From Bacteroidota bacterium (GTDB taxonomy: Bacteria > Bacteroidota > Bacteroidia > Flavobacteriales > Weeksellaceae): a stretch of DNA of 64,000 nucleotides. The stretch is taken from contig JAEXAR010000009.1 in NCBI GenBank assembly GCA_023394415.1, positions 62,001 through 126,000 of the forward strand, written 5' to 3'. Below the pieces are notes generated by a model. The model was not told where the DNA came from. It was given only the letters and a program-made list of their open reading frames with translations, and did no database searches. The position numbers and the translations under genes are program-made. Positions 16,077 through 25,107 of the stretch are shown piece by piece. The number at the start of each line of letters is the position of its first letter. Within the stretch, counting starts at the first letter, position 1.

Positions 16077-17705
16077 TTAATACTTTTCAAACAAAACAAT
16101 TCCAAAACCTGTATCAATTGAAGCTTTTCCGTTTTTCACAATTGTGGTTTTTCCACTGTAGGCATCGCGAAGTTTAGTACCATCTGCAAAAATATTGTCT
16201 ACAGACACATCTTTTAATCCAAAACTTAAGTCTAAACCAACCAAAACCTTATCGGTACCATAAGTTCTTGTAAACCAATATGGATATTGAGAAATCATAT
16301 TATGAATTCCCGCTCCAACTGCAGGATGATTAGCACGAAATTTTCCTAATTTCTGATAATGTTCCAGCAACTTTTGGGTACCCGGATTGTTTTTCACATC
16401 GTTCCAGTTCATGTTGCTGCGAAGGTTAGCATCACCTTCAGCACCTGAAACATTTAAGGTTCTTGCTGTTTCATCACCATAATAAACTTGCGAAATTCCG
16501 GGAGCAAGAAGAATTTTTGTACCGGCTTCATAGGTTTTTTTTCGATCTTTATCAAATGGTGAACCATCATCGTGAGAGGTGGTATAATTCATCACGCTCA
16601 AACCTTTCAGATCAGAATTGAGAATCTTCGAATATTTGCTGAATATTTCTTCATAAGATTTTGTGGCGTCTCCCTTAAAATCGAAATTAATTAAAGACTC
16701 AAAACCGTTTTGATAATAATTAACTTTCTTATCTCCGAAATCGTAATTCTGTTTTTGTGAAATTCCGTAGCCGTAAACTTCTCCTACAGTAAAGAATTTA
16801 CTATTGTCCAATACTTTAGACGGATTATTTCTCTTGTACTCATCAAATGCAGCCTGACACACTTTTTGAAACTCTTTCCAAACATCCTCATTGGTATGCT
16901 TCACAGTATCAATACGGTAGCCATCAATTCCAAACTCAGTAATATAATCTGCGAGCCATTTCATTATATAATATTTCGGTGCTTTTGGATAACCGGTTTT
17001 TGCGAAAAAGGCATTCAACTCTTGCATTTCCTTTTCGTATCTTCCTTCTGATTTCCATTTATCAACCAACTGTTTTGGCAATTCTGCCGGTGTGTTGCTT
17101 TCTGTTAAGATATCAGGTAGATTGGCGACCAAAGTACAAGCAGTGGTATTGATATAGTTATCGTATTTACATTGTGGTGAAGTACGCACCCAATTATTCG
17201 GAAAAACTGGATCTACCGAAGTTACGGGACCTGTGTGATTGATAACTGCATCCAAAACAATGCGGATGCCTTTTTTGTGGGCTTTTTCTACCAGTTCTTT
17301 TAAATCAGCTTTGGTTCCAAAATTTGGATCAAGAGCTGTCCAGTCTTTTGTCCAGTAACCATGGAAACCATAAGTGTTACCTGTACCTTCATTAGTTGCC
17401 CCGTGAATTTGCTCTACAATTGGTGTCATCCAAATGGCATTAATCCCTAAATCTGAAAAATAGTTGTCATCAATTTTCTGAATAATCCCACGAAGATCAC
17501 CACCTTCAAAACCACGAAGAACAGCAGTTTTCTCTGTACGGTTGAAATTAACATCATTGTTTGGATTACCATTATTAAAACGATCGGTCAATAAAAAATA
17601 AAGATTAGCCCCTTCCCAAACAAAAGGCTGTTGCGTAGATGTTTTCTGTACAGTAGAACACGAAGCCAAAAGCGCCAAAGACGCAATGTATAAAGTCTTT
17701 TTCAT
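16077..17705 (-). CDS. Alpha-amylase family (GH13) lipoprotein
   Basis: The 542-residue glycoside hydrolase has a lipoprotein signal peptide (LALLASCS, Cys about residue 16), so it is tethered in the periplasm or on the cell surface. GH13 regions: DAVINHT (I), GYRIDTVKH with the nucleophile Asp (II), TVGEVYG with the acid/base Glu (III) and NYTTSHDD with the third Asp (IV). The N-terminal FLLTDRFNNGNPNND is a typical calcium-site loop. It probably cleaves alpha-1,4 glucans such as maltodextrin. It stands alone, without SusC/D neighbours. Confidence 0.93.
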   Translation of the reverse strand: MKKTLYIASLALLASCSTVQKTSTQQPFVWEGANLYFLLTDRFNNGNPNNDVNFNRTEKTAVLRGFEGGDLRGIIQKIDDNYFSDLGINAIWMTPIVEQIHGATNEGTGNTYGFHGYWTKDWTALDPNFGTKADLKELVEKAHKKGIRIVLDAVINHTGPVTSVDPVFPNNWVRTSPQCKYDNYINTTACTLVANLPDILTESNTPAELPKQLVDKWKSEGRYEKEMQELNAFFAKTGYPKAPKYYIMKWLADYITEFGIDGYRIDTVKHTNEDVWKEFQKVCQAAFDEYKRNNPSKVLDNSKFFTVGEVYGYGISQKQNYDFGDKKVNYYQNGFESLINFDFKGDATKSYEEIFSKYSKILNSDLKGLSVMNYTTSHDDGSPFDKDRKKTYEAGTKILLAPGISQVYYGDETARTLNVSGAEGDANLRSNMNWNDVKNNPGTQKLLEHYQKLGKFRANHPAVGAGIHNMISQYPYWFTRTYGTDKVLVGLDLSFGLKDVSVDNIFADGTKLRDAYSGKTTIVKNGKASIDTGFGIVLFEKY

Positions 17706-17814
17706 AATTCAGTATATAGTCTTTAAAATTACGCAAATACTCTAAAAATAAAATTATAGAATTTAAATAAATTGATATTAGGAGTTATTTTTAACATTTT
17801 TTAACAAATTTTTC

Positions 17815-17822
17815 TATATTTG
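17815..17822 (+). promoter_or_regulatory. -7 promoter box of the FkbM methyltransferase-flippase pair
   Basis: TATATTTG matches TAnnTTTG exactly and is 22 bases upstream of the ATG at 17845. No TTG lies at the ideal -33 distance. Confidence 0.45.
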
Positions 17823-17844
17823 TTTCCCTCTATCTAGAAAAGTT

Positions 17845-18639
17845 ATGTCATTATACAGCAACATTGCAGAAAAACTGCAGTATGTTACGCCAAACTTCTA
17901 TAAAAAAAGGTTTTTTAAAAATCTGAAAGACCTCAACACAGAAAACATCCTTGAGAGGAAAGTAGAGCCAGAACTCCTTTGGATAAAAGATTACCTCAAC
18001 AAAAATGATGTGTATATGGATATTGGCGCTAATGTTGGCGCATATCTTTTTCAGTTAGAAAAAAAACTTAGTCCACATAATATTTACGCTTTTGAACCTA
18101 ATAAAAGGCTTTGCCAAAGGTTGAGAAGAATTTTCCCTGAAGTGCATAGTCTTTCATTAGCCTTATCTGATGAAAATACCGTTGCAGAATTTAAAGTTCC
18201 TGTGATGAATGGCAAAAAAATTCATTCAAGAGGAACGCTGCAAACGAATCTGAAAGAAGAAGGAGAATCCTCATCAGAAATCATAAATGTTAAAGTAATA
18301 AGACTAGACGATTGGGCTGAAATTGAACACATTACACGCCTCAATTTTATTAAAATTGATGTAGAAGGTAATGAATTGCAAACCCTTCGTGGTGCAAAAA
18401 AAACCATACAGAAATTTAAACCTACCCTTATGGTTGAGATTGAGCAACGACATCACGAAGCTCCTGTTTGGGAAATCATCTCAGAGGTTGAAAGTTGGGG
18501 ATATTATTCTCATTTTCTAAACCGTAATTCTCTTAATCTGGAAAGACTGACCCAACACTTTATTGAAGATCAAAATAGTGAAAACGTAAAGAAATACGGT
18601 GAATATATTAATAATATTATCTTTGTGCCCGTAAAATGA
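17845..18639 (+). CDS. FkbM family methyltransferase
   Basis: The 264-residue protein has an SAM-binding core: YMDIGANVGAYLFQLEKK (motif I), YAFEPNKRLCQRLRR (motif post-I), then the FkbM-specific FIKIDVEGNELQTLRGA and LMVEIEQRHH. FkbM methyltransferases add O-methyl groups to sugars or polyketides. The last codons overlap the next gene by 4 bases (ATGA), so it is translationally coupled to a flippase, pointing to methylation of a surface polysaccharide. Confidence 0.92.
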   Translation: MSLYSNIAEKLQYVTPNFYKKRFFKNLKDLNTENILERKVEPELLWIKDYLNKNDVYMDIGANVGAYLFQLEKKLSPHNIYAFEPNKRLCQRLRRIFPEVHSLSLALSDENTVAEFKVPVMNGKKIHSRGTLQTNLKEEGESSSEIINVKVIRLDDWAEIEHITRLNFIKIDVEGNELQTLRGAKKTIQKFKPTLMVEIEQRHHEAPVWEIISEVESWGYYSHFLNRNSLNLERLTQHFIEDQNSENVKKYGEYINNIIFVPVK

Positions 18640-20114
18640 GTGTAGTTGCAAGACAGGGGTTTAAATACTCTTTAATCGGATATTTTGGTTTTTTACTGGG
18701 AACTTTCTCGGCCATATTTATTTTTCCAAAAGACCGGGAATTTTACGGAAAATTACAGTTTATACTGCCAACCGCAGAAATGCTTTTGCCAATTGTTGTA
18801 TTTGGACTTTCGTTCAGTAATGTGAAATTTTTTCTAAAAACAAGTAATGACGGCAAGAATCAGAATTTTTTATGGGTTACTTTAGCGATCATCGTTCTTA
18901 ATTTTCTCCTTTTTACAGGCGTTTTTTTTTGGGTTTTTCAATTATTTCCAGAATTGAAGGAAACTCAAATGTGGTCTATGAAAAATCTGGTGCTGCCTTT
19001 AATGTTGGTTTTGGCATTGTCAGCTGTTTTCAACAAATATATTTCAAACTACAAGAGGATTGTCGTTCCCAATATTTTCGAAAATATTTTTCCAAAAATT
19101 GCAAATTTAGGGGCATTCATTCTTTTTATGTGGCTCGGATTTACGGAGAAAAATGCCTTCTGGTTTTTTATGGGCATATTTGTTCTGGCTTTGTTTGGAT
19201 ACATTTTTTACACCAATAAACTTGAAAAATTAAAACCGGATTTCAGTACGGAATACTTTAAAAAAGATAATTTTTGGAAGGAAGTTTTAAATTATAGTTT
19301 TTACGGGTTTTTAGGAAATCTCGGGAGTTTTATTGCATTTCGTGTTGACAAATATATGATTGTAGAGAATTTTTCTTATGATGAAAACGGGACTTACAGT
19401 ATTTTGCTTTCGCTACTTTCTTTTATCATGATTCCGCAAATGGGACTGTATAATATTTCTGCACCGTTTATTAACAAATCGATTTCAGAAAATAATTTTG
19501 AGGAACTTGATCGTTTTCACAAAAAAACCTCTCTTACACTGTTTTTTCTAGGTGCAATATTATTCTCGTGCATACTGGTAGGATTTCCCTATCTCACCTA
19601 TCTTATTGATAAAGGAGAACCTCTGCGCGTGGCTTCACCGGTAATTTGGATATTAGGTTCGGCAATGCTGTTTGATTTAGCAACTGGATTTAACGGGCAC
19701 ATCATTTCACTTTCAAAATATTTCCGTTTTAATATTGTAGTAATGATGCTTTTAGCGGTAACAACTGTTTCGCTTAACTATTATTTTATTAAAAATACAA
19801 GCTGGGGAATTGTTGGAGTTGCGATTGCAACTGCGATTTCTCTTACGTTGTTTAATATCATCAAAATTACCTTTAATTATTGGAAATTTAAGGTGTCGCC
19901 AATTTCTATCGAGATGGTTTACACTTCCATACTTTGTACATTAGGAATTACACTTTCTATAATTCTGCCGGAAAGTAAAAATAATCTTATCAATCTCATC
20001 TATAAACCCACTGTTGTATTAGCAGTAATTGGCATTGGGAATTACTTTATGAGAATTTATCCTTTAGAACAATATCTCAACAAGAATTTCTTTAAAAGCA
20101 TATTGAAATTCTAA
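18636..20114 (+). CDS. Polysaccharide flippase (Wzx/PST-type, MOP superfamily)
   Basis: The 492-residue integral membrane protein has about 12-14 hydrophobic segments and opens with GFKYSLIGYFGFLLGTFS, the typical start of polysaccharide/lipid-linked oligosaccharide exporters. No other domain is visible. Such proteins flip undecaprenyl-linked glycans across the inner membrane. It overlaps the FkbM methyltransferase by 4 bases and ends at a terminator. Sequence motifs do not define the substrate. Confidence 0.9.
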   Translation: MSVVARQGFKYSLIGYFGFLLGTFSAIFIFPKDREFYGKLQFILPTAEMLLPIVVFGLSFSNVKFFLKTSNDGKNQNFLWVTLAIIVLNFLLFTGVFFWVFQLFPELKETQMWSMKNLVLPLMLVLALSAVFNKYISNYKRIVVPNIFENIFPKIANLGAFILFMWLGFTEKNAFWFFMGIFVLALFGYIFYTNKLEKLKPDFSTEYFKKDNFWKEVLNYSFYGFLGNLGSFIAFRVDKYMIVENFSYDENGTYSILLSLLSFIMIPQMGLYNISAPFINKSISENNFEELDRFHKKTSLTLFFLGAILFSCILVGFPYLTYLIDKGEPLRVASPVIWILGSAMLFDLATGFNGHIISLSKYFRFNIVVMMLLAVTTVSLNYYFIKNTSWGIVGVAIATAISLTLFNIIKITFNYWKFKVSPISIEMVYTSILCTLGITLSIILPESKNNLINLIYKPTVVLAVIGIGNYFMRIYPLEQYLNKNFFKSILKF

Positions 20115-20118
20115 AAAA

Positions 20119-20150
20119 AAGAGCAGTTTTGAAACCGCTCTTAAATTTTT
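20119..20150 (+). terminator. Terminator after the flippase gene
   Basis: AAGAGCAGTTT (20119-20129) pairs with AAACCGCTCTT (20132-20142) with one mismatch and is followed by AAATTTTT. It also lies at the end of the convergent minus-strand gene. Confidence 0.75.
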
Positions 20151-20601
20151 ATTGGATGTATCTTAAAAGATACCCTTCTTTGGAATAAATAACATCATCA
20201 GTGCCTTTTAATTCAACCAAAATTTTATCTTCTGCATTGGCTTGTTTGATGATATAGGCATTTTGAATTTTGTTTTTAGGAAACTTGGTATTAAGATGTG
20301 ACATTGAAATCGTTGGTATATCATTAACACTAATTCCGTAATAGGTTTCATACAACTTACCGTCTTTATAAACTGCAAAAGACTTTTGATTTTCGGTGTT
20401 AAAAAACTCAACCACTACATCTTTATCAGATTTTCTCCATTTAATACTTTCAGAATTTGGAAAGTCTGAATTAAAATTAAACACTAAACTGACTTCAGGA
20501 TTATATGAAACCGCAGTTGGTATAATATTTTTAGGCAAATCTGCCGCTGAAACTGTAGTAAAAGTAAAGGCTAAAAATAAACCTGCTATATAATTTTTCA
20601 T
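20149..20601 (-). CDS. Exported protein of unknown function
   Basis: The 150-residue protein has a clear signal peptide (MKNYIAGLFLAFTFTTVSA, cleavage after AxSA) and a small beta-rich domain: SLVFNFNSDFPNSESIKWRKSDKDVVVEFF, then KSFAVYKDGKLYETYYGI. The alternation of strands resembles PepSY-like/beta-lactamase-inhibitor-like periplasmic modules common in Bacteroidota, but no motif proves this. It stands alone after the flippase gene, on the opposite strand. Confidence 0.75.
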   Translation of the reverse strand: MKNYIAGLFLAFTFTTVSAADLPKNIIPTAVSYNPEVSLVFNFNSDFPNSESIKWRKSDKDVVVEFFNTENQKSFAVYKDGKLYETYYGISVNDIPTISMSHLNTKFPKNKIQNAYIIKQANAEDKILVELKGTDDVIYSKEGYLLRYIQ

Positions 20602-20698
20602 AATTCTTTTTTTTATGGTTATACTGAATAAGTTTCAGAAAATATGCCACAAAAATTGAAAATGAAAATTATGAAACTCTAAAATTTAATTATGAAAA

Positions 20699-21751
20699 TC
20701 AGAGCATTAAGTGTAGAGTTTGGTGCAATTTCATCGAAATATTATCTTTTGAGAATGATGTAGTACGATCAAAATCTTTATCTTTTAAAACTTGAAATTG
20801 GCTCCATAAATCTTCTTCCTGATTGATAATAAAAGGATATGGTGAGGAATAATTTGGTGGAAAGATTGCATTTTTAGCATATTTTATAGCATCACCAATA
20901 TTTCCGGTCATTTTAGTTAATCCATAAATCTCTTGATTATTGAAAAATTCGGTTTGCTTTTGGATTGGACACCAAAGGAAATCTGCTTTATTCATCCAAA
21001 AGTCAAATTCCGATTGAGGGACTTTATCCTTGAAATATTTTATTTGAATATCTTGGTTTTCATTTTCAAAACTTTGTAGTTCGGTAAGTTCTAAACCAGA
21101 TGCTTTCCCTAAAAATATGATTTGGAAATTTTGCAAAGCTATTTTGCTCCTACGGAACTCCATAAGTTTTTTCAACACCATTTTATAATCTCTCCTGCTC
21201 TGCGAAACCGCTCCAGGAATAACGATTGTTACATTTTTATTATTGGTTTTTTGTGAAAATTCATTAAAAAATACAGGTAAAAACTTTAGATTTTCTTTAA
21301 CCAAATGTTCATCTAATACCAATTGATGTTTTGCGCTTTCGTAAACTTTAGGTGCGTTAAGTAAGCCTTCTTTCAACAACAATTTTAAGCGATAATAAAA
21401 ATCCTTTTTGAAAAGATTTTTAAAAAGTTCGAATCTTGAAAGTTGGGTAAAATTCAGATTATGCACCACAACCGAAGTATTATATTTATCGGAAATCTCT
21501 TTAAAAACATTAAAATAACGATGAGCCGTACCAATAATCACCAAATCGTAATGCTTCATTGCAAGTTGATGTGGGATTGATGTGGGAGAGCTTTTATAAA
21601 TATATTCAGACTCCGAAAGTTCCAGTTGTTTCAGAATTTTTTCAGAGAAATAAAAATCCACCTCAAATTCATTAGAATTTTTGATTAATTCTCTGAAGTT
21701 TGAAGCAATTTCCGCGTGAGTATCTAACTCTATGTAAGCAATTTGTTTCAG
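20699..21751 (-). CDS. Glycosyltransferase-like protein with probable CTG start
   Basis: The 350-residue product looks like a GT-B-type glycosyltransferase: an N-terminal Rossmann start KQIAYIELDTHAEIA, then VTIVIPGAVSQSRRDYKMVL and FQIIFLGKASG, and IYGLTKMTGNIGDAIKYAKNAIFP near the end. A GTG at 21661 is the first canonical start, but the frame upstream (30 codons to 21751) clearly encodes the missing first strand and helix. The only codon in a start position is CTG at 21751-21749, directly after the stop of the amidohydrolase gene. Inference: CTG initiation by coupled translation, or a one-base change of an ancestral TAATG overlap. Confidence 0.72.
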   Translation of the reverse strand: MKQIAYIELDTHAEIASNFRELIKNSNEFEVDFYFSEKILKQLELSESEYIYKSSPTSIPHQLAMKHYDLVIIGTAHRYFNVFKEISDKYNTSVVVHNLNFTQLSRFELFKNLFKKDFYYRLKLLLKEGLLNAPKVYESAKHQLVLDEHLVKENLKFLPVFFNEFSQKTNNKNVTIVIPGAVSQSRRDYKMVLKKLMEFRRSKIALQNFQIIFLGKASGLELTELQSFENENQDIQIKYFKDKVPQSEFDFWMNKADFLWCPIQKQTEFFNNQEIYGLTKMTGNIGDAIKYAKNAIFPPNYSSPYPFIINQEEDLWSQFQVLKDKDFDRTTSFSKDNISMKLHQTLHLML

Positions 21752-23419
21752 TTATTTTGTAAGTTTTATGTTCTGGCGCACCGTTTCGTAATCCCATACC
21801 AATTCCCCGTTCACAAAAGTTTTAAAAATCCTTGTTCCTAAAATTTCGTCTTCAGGAATAGTCATCAAATCTTTGTTCAACACTATGAAATCAGCATATT
21901 TACCAACTTCCAGACTGCCTTTTTCATGTTCTTCGAAACTTCCTTTCGCTGCCCAAATTGTCATTCCACGGAGAGTTTCCTGTCTGGTTAAAGCATTTTC
22001 TTTTTGGAAACCATTAGAAGGCCAACCTTTAGCATCTTTTCTGGCAACAGCGGCATAAAACGTAAGAATCGGGCTTATTTCCTCAATAGGGAAATCTGTT
22101 CCTAAAGAAACCCAGCCGTTTTGTTTCAGCAAATCTTTGTAAGCGTAAGCATGCTTCAGCCTTTCGGCTCCTAAACGATCTCCAGCCCAATACATATCTG
22201 ATGTGGCATGTGTTGGTTGTACAGAAGGTACTATAGAATATTTGCTGAAGTAATCGAAATCATTTTTGTTTACCACTTGTGCATGTTCAATTCTCCAACG
22301 TCGATCGTTCTTTCCTTTTAAAACCTCAGCGTAAACCTTTAGCAAAACACGGTTAGCAGAATCTCCAATAGCGTGAGTATTCATCTGGAAACCATTATCA
22401 TACATCACTTTCGCCATTTTTTTAAAATGCGGAATATCGGATAACAAGAATCCTCTTTGGTGTGGTTTATCCGTATAATCCTGCAACAAGCAAGCCCCAC
22501 GCGAACCTAAAGCACCATCTCCATAAAATTTAAAACCGTTTACTTGAAGCCTCTCGGTTTTTATTTTTCCTTTTTTAATGAGCCAATCTACATTTTTTTG
22601 GGAGTCTGAAAGCATTACATTCAGTCTCATTTTTAGTTTTCCCGCTTTTTGCAGAGCATCTATTTCATTCACCAAATCATAATCTAATCCTGCATCAACA
22701 ACAGTGGTTAATCCATAAGAAAATGAACTCTTCTGCGCATCCAAAAGAATTTGCTCAACCTGTTTTTGATTTGGTGGCGGAATCTTTCTGGCAACTTGTT
22801 CCATAGCATTATCAATCAGAACTCCGGTTAGTTTGCCATTTTGTTTGATAAAATCGCCTCCCAATATTTTTGATGCTGTGGTTACACCAGCCAAATCCAA
22901 AGCTTTTTGATTTACAATTGCAGCGTGACCATCAATTCTGGTGAGATAAACCGGACGGTTCGGAAATAACTGATCCAATTTTTCTTTGGTCGGAAAATCT
23001 TTTACAGCCCAGTCGTTTTGATCCCAGCCTCTTCCCAAAACCCAACCTTCAGGGTGCGACCTTGAAAATTCTTTCAAGATATTAAGAATTTCATCCCATG
23101 AATTGGTGTCTCTTAAGTTCGCATTTTGCAAATTACTTCCGTAACCGAAAAAATGGGCGTGCGCATCAATAAAACCGGGATAAACTGCTTTTTTATAGGC
23201 ATTATAAATTTTATCTGAAGAATATTTTTCTAAAATTTCTTGATCGCTACCTAAAGCCAATACCTTCCCGTCCTTTACTGCCATTGCTTCTACAATCTCA
23301 AATTGATCATTTACCGTATATATTTGGGCATTATGAATAATCTGGTCGGCATCCTGCTTTTTATTAGATGCACAGGCTGAAAGTATGCCTAAAGCGAGTA
23401 AAAGAAACGTATTTTTCAT
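21752..23419 (-). CDS. Amidohydrolase family lipoprotein (YtcJ-like)
   Basis: The 555-residue protein has a lipoprotein signal (LALGILSACAS) and an amidohydrolase-3 barrel. Metal-site motifs are GFIDAHAHFFGYG, the NTHAIGDSANR His, WRIEHAQVV His and the LGTDFPIE Asp, with the carboxyl-terminal YADFIVLNKDLMTIPEDEI strand typical of YtcJ/DAN-type proteins. Substrate is unknown; the family acts on amides and formamides. It overlaps nothing, and its stop codon directly touches the CTG start of the next gene. Confidence 0.9.
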   Translation of the reverse strand: MKNTFLLLALGILSACASNKKQDADQIIHNAQIYTVNDQFEIVEAMAVKDGKVLALGSDQEILEKYSSDKIYNAYKKAVYPGFIDAHAHFFGYGSNLQNANLRDTNSWDEILNILKEFSRSHPEGWVLGRGWDQNDWAVKDFPTKEKLDQLFPNRPVYLTRIDGHAAIVNQKALDLAGVTTASKILGGDFIKQNGKLTGVLIDNAMEQVARKIPPPNQKQVEQILLDAQKSSFSYGLTTVVDAGLDYDLVNEIDALQKAGKLKMRLNVMLSDSQKNVDWLIKKGKIKTERLQVNGFKFYGDGALGSRGACLLQDYTDKPHQRGFLLSDIPHFKKMAKVMYDNGFQMNTHAIGDSANRVLLKVYAEVLKGKNDRRWRIEHAQVVNKNDFDYFSKYSIVPSVQPTHATSDMYWAGDRLGAERLKHAYAYKDLLKQNGWVSLGTDFPIEEISPILTFYAAVARKDAKGWPSNGFQKENALTRQETLRGMTIWAAKGSFEEHEKGSLEVGKYADFIVLNKDLMTIPEDEILGTRIFKTFVNGELVWDYETVRQNIKLTK

Positions 23420-23421
23420 AT

Positions 23422-24306
23422 TTAATTTTTAATTTTCCCTAACATATTATTCCAGCGCAAACTACGGATATAATCGATTTCTTCTTTAGAAAGTGCTCTT
23501 GTAGAATTTTGCTTAAGGAAAGAACTCATCGTGATGAAAAATTCTTTCAAAGATTTATTTTTTAACGAAGATTTAAGTGAAGAAACAGCTGCCAAAGGTA
23601 AATTTAAACCAATGTTATAAAAATATTCACCCAGTTTTTCAGCTTTCTGATTTTTGTACTTGTATGCAGTAGGACGAAGGTGTTTTACCCATAAATCTTT
23701 TAAAGTTACTACTTCCCAGCCGTGTTTTTGTGCCAACATCACATCAATATTATCCCATCCTAAAACAGCACGAAGTCTATTCATATCTTCAAAACATTCC
23801 TTTCTGTAAGATTTTATGGGACCTCGAACATGATTTTTCGATGAAATGTTTTCGAAAACCCATTGTTTTTTTTCATCCAGAAAATCGTAAGCCAAGTCAT
23901 TTTCAAAAACAGATTTTTTAATCTTCACAATTCCTGAAACCATACCTGCTTTAGAGTTTTTCTCATAAATCACGTTGATTTTTTTCAGATAATCTTTAGG
24001 GAAAATGATATCTGCATCAAATTTACAAATCACATCAAAAGTGGTAAGACTTTGTGATTGAAGCCCAGCGTTAAATGTGCAAACAACCTTAGCTCCAGGC
24101 TGATGCTCTGATTTTTCGAGATTTAAAAGTTGGAAATTTGAATTTTTATTAACAAATTCTGTCGCAATTTCCGCCGTTTTATCAGAAGAACCATCATTCA
24201 CAATCACAACTTTAAAATCTTCAAAATTTTGAGATTCTAAAGATTTGAGGCAATAAAAAATATTTTTTTCCTCATTATGGGCAGGAATGATGATCAGAAA
24301 CTTCAC
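23422..24306 (-). CDS. Glycosyltransferase family 2
   Basis: The 294-residue GT-A protein starts with IIIPAHNEEKNIFYCLKSLESQ, continues with VVIVNDGSSDKTAEIA, the nucleotide-binding strand, and has the metal-binding DxD in VICKFDADIIFP. The 3' part has GPIKSYRKECFEDMN and GWDNIDVM, usual acceptor-side elements. It is a processive or single-addition transferase of surface glycans. It overlaps the upstream methyltransferase gene by 4 bases and lies 2 bases from the amidohydrolase gene, so the genes are one operon. Confidence 0.92.
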   Translation of the reverse strand: MKFLIIIPAHNEEKNIFYCLKSLESQNFEDFKVVIVNDGSSDKTAEIATEFVNKNSNFQLLNLEKSEHQPGAKVVCTFNAGLQSQSLTTFDVICKFDADIIFPKDYLKKINVIYEKNSKAGMVSGIVKIKKSVFENDLAYDFLDEKKQWVFENISSKNHVRGPIKSYRKECFEDMNRLRAVLGWDNIDVMLAQKHGWEVVTLKDLWVKHLRPTAYKYKNQKAEKLGEYFYNIGLNLPLAAVSSLKSSLKNKSLKEFFITMSSFLKQNSTRALSKEEIDYIRSLRWNNMLGKIKN

Positions 24307-25097
24307 TTTTTTATACTTAGGCTTACTTCAAACAAAAAATCAGGATTTTTAGGGCTTTCAAAGGCTTTAGCTTCAAATTTTTCTGTTGTTAAAACCGCAC
24401 ACATTGTATTGGCAACGTGATATAAATTTTTATGAAATTCTTGAGGTAAAGCATCCAAAATCGCAGTAAATACTTCGTATCTCACATTTTCAGGATTAAA
24501 TGCGTAATCGTGCCAAACTACAACGGTATCATTGTGTACCAAATGCTTCAATACTTTTTGAGTATCGTTCAACACCATCTCATAAGAATGATCGCCATCA
24601 ATAAAAATGAGATCATACTTTTTATTCAATGATGCAAAATCATAGCTCAGCGTATTACCATCAATATGAAGTATTTTAGGATTTTTTCTTGAGAGAATTC
24701 CGTGCAGTTCTGCATAATTCTTTTCAAGGCCTAAGGCAATCATTTCATCTTTAGATAGATTGAATGTTGTGCAGTCCTCAATTTCAGTAGCTACATTCCA
24801 AACACTTTCACCCCGCCAAGTTCCAATTTCAAAATAAGAATTTTTGTTTTTTGCCAACGTTTTGAGTAAAGACAAATCCGTAGGCAAAGATCCACCATCC
24901 AAAAAAAACATATCAACCTTAGTATTAAAATCCCTGTCAATATCTTTCAAAGAGATTTGAGGAAGGCTCATTAAATTTGGATACTTTTTAAAGTGCTTTT
25001 TCTTAAAGGTTTTGTTTTCCTTTAAAACCAAATTCAACAGGCTAGGTTCTGCAGCAATATTAAAAATGGATTGGACTGCTTTTCTTATTTTACTCAT
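24303..25097 (-). CDS. Class I SAM-dependent methyltransferase
   Basis: The 264-residue protein has motif I as YFEIGTWRGESVWNVA and a second motif KYDLIFIDGDHSYEMVLND, the pattern of the Methyltransferase_24 group, often found in polysaccharide clusters. The C-terminal VVWHDYAFNPENVRYEV contains a conserved HDY. The start at 25097 (MSKIRKAVQS) is preferred over 25103. Its 3' end overlaps the glycosyltransferase gene by 4 bases, so they are co-translated; likely a sugar or cell-surface glycan methylase. Confidence 0.85.
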   Translation of the reverse strand: MSKIRKAVQSIFNIAAEPSLLNLVLKENKTFKKKHFKKYPNLMSLPQISLKDIDRDFNTKVDMFFLDGGSLPTDLSLLKTLAKNKNSYFEIGTWRGESVWNVATEIEDCTTFNLSKDEMIALGLEKNYAELHGILSRKNPKILHIDGNTLSYDFASLNKKYDLIFIDGDHSYEMVLNDTQKVLKHLVHNDTVVVWHDYAFNPENVRYEVFTAILDALPQEFHKNLYHVANTMCAVLTTEKFEAKAFESPKNPDFLFEVSLSIKK

Positions 25098-25107
25098 CAG
25101 CACATTA

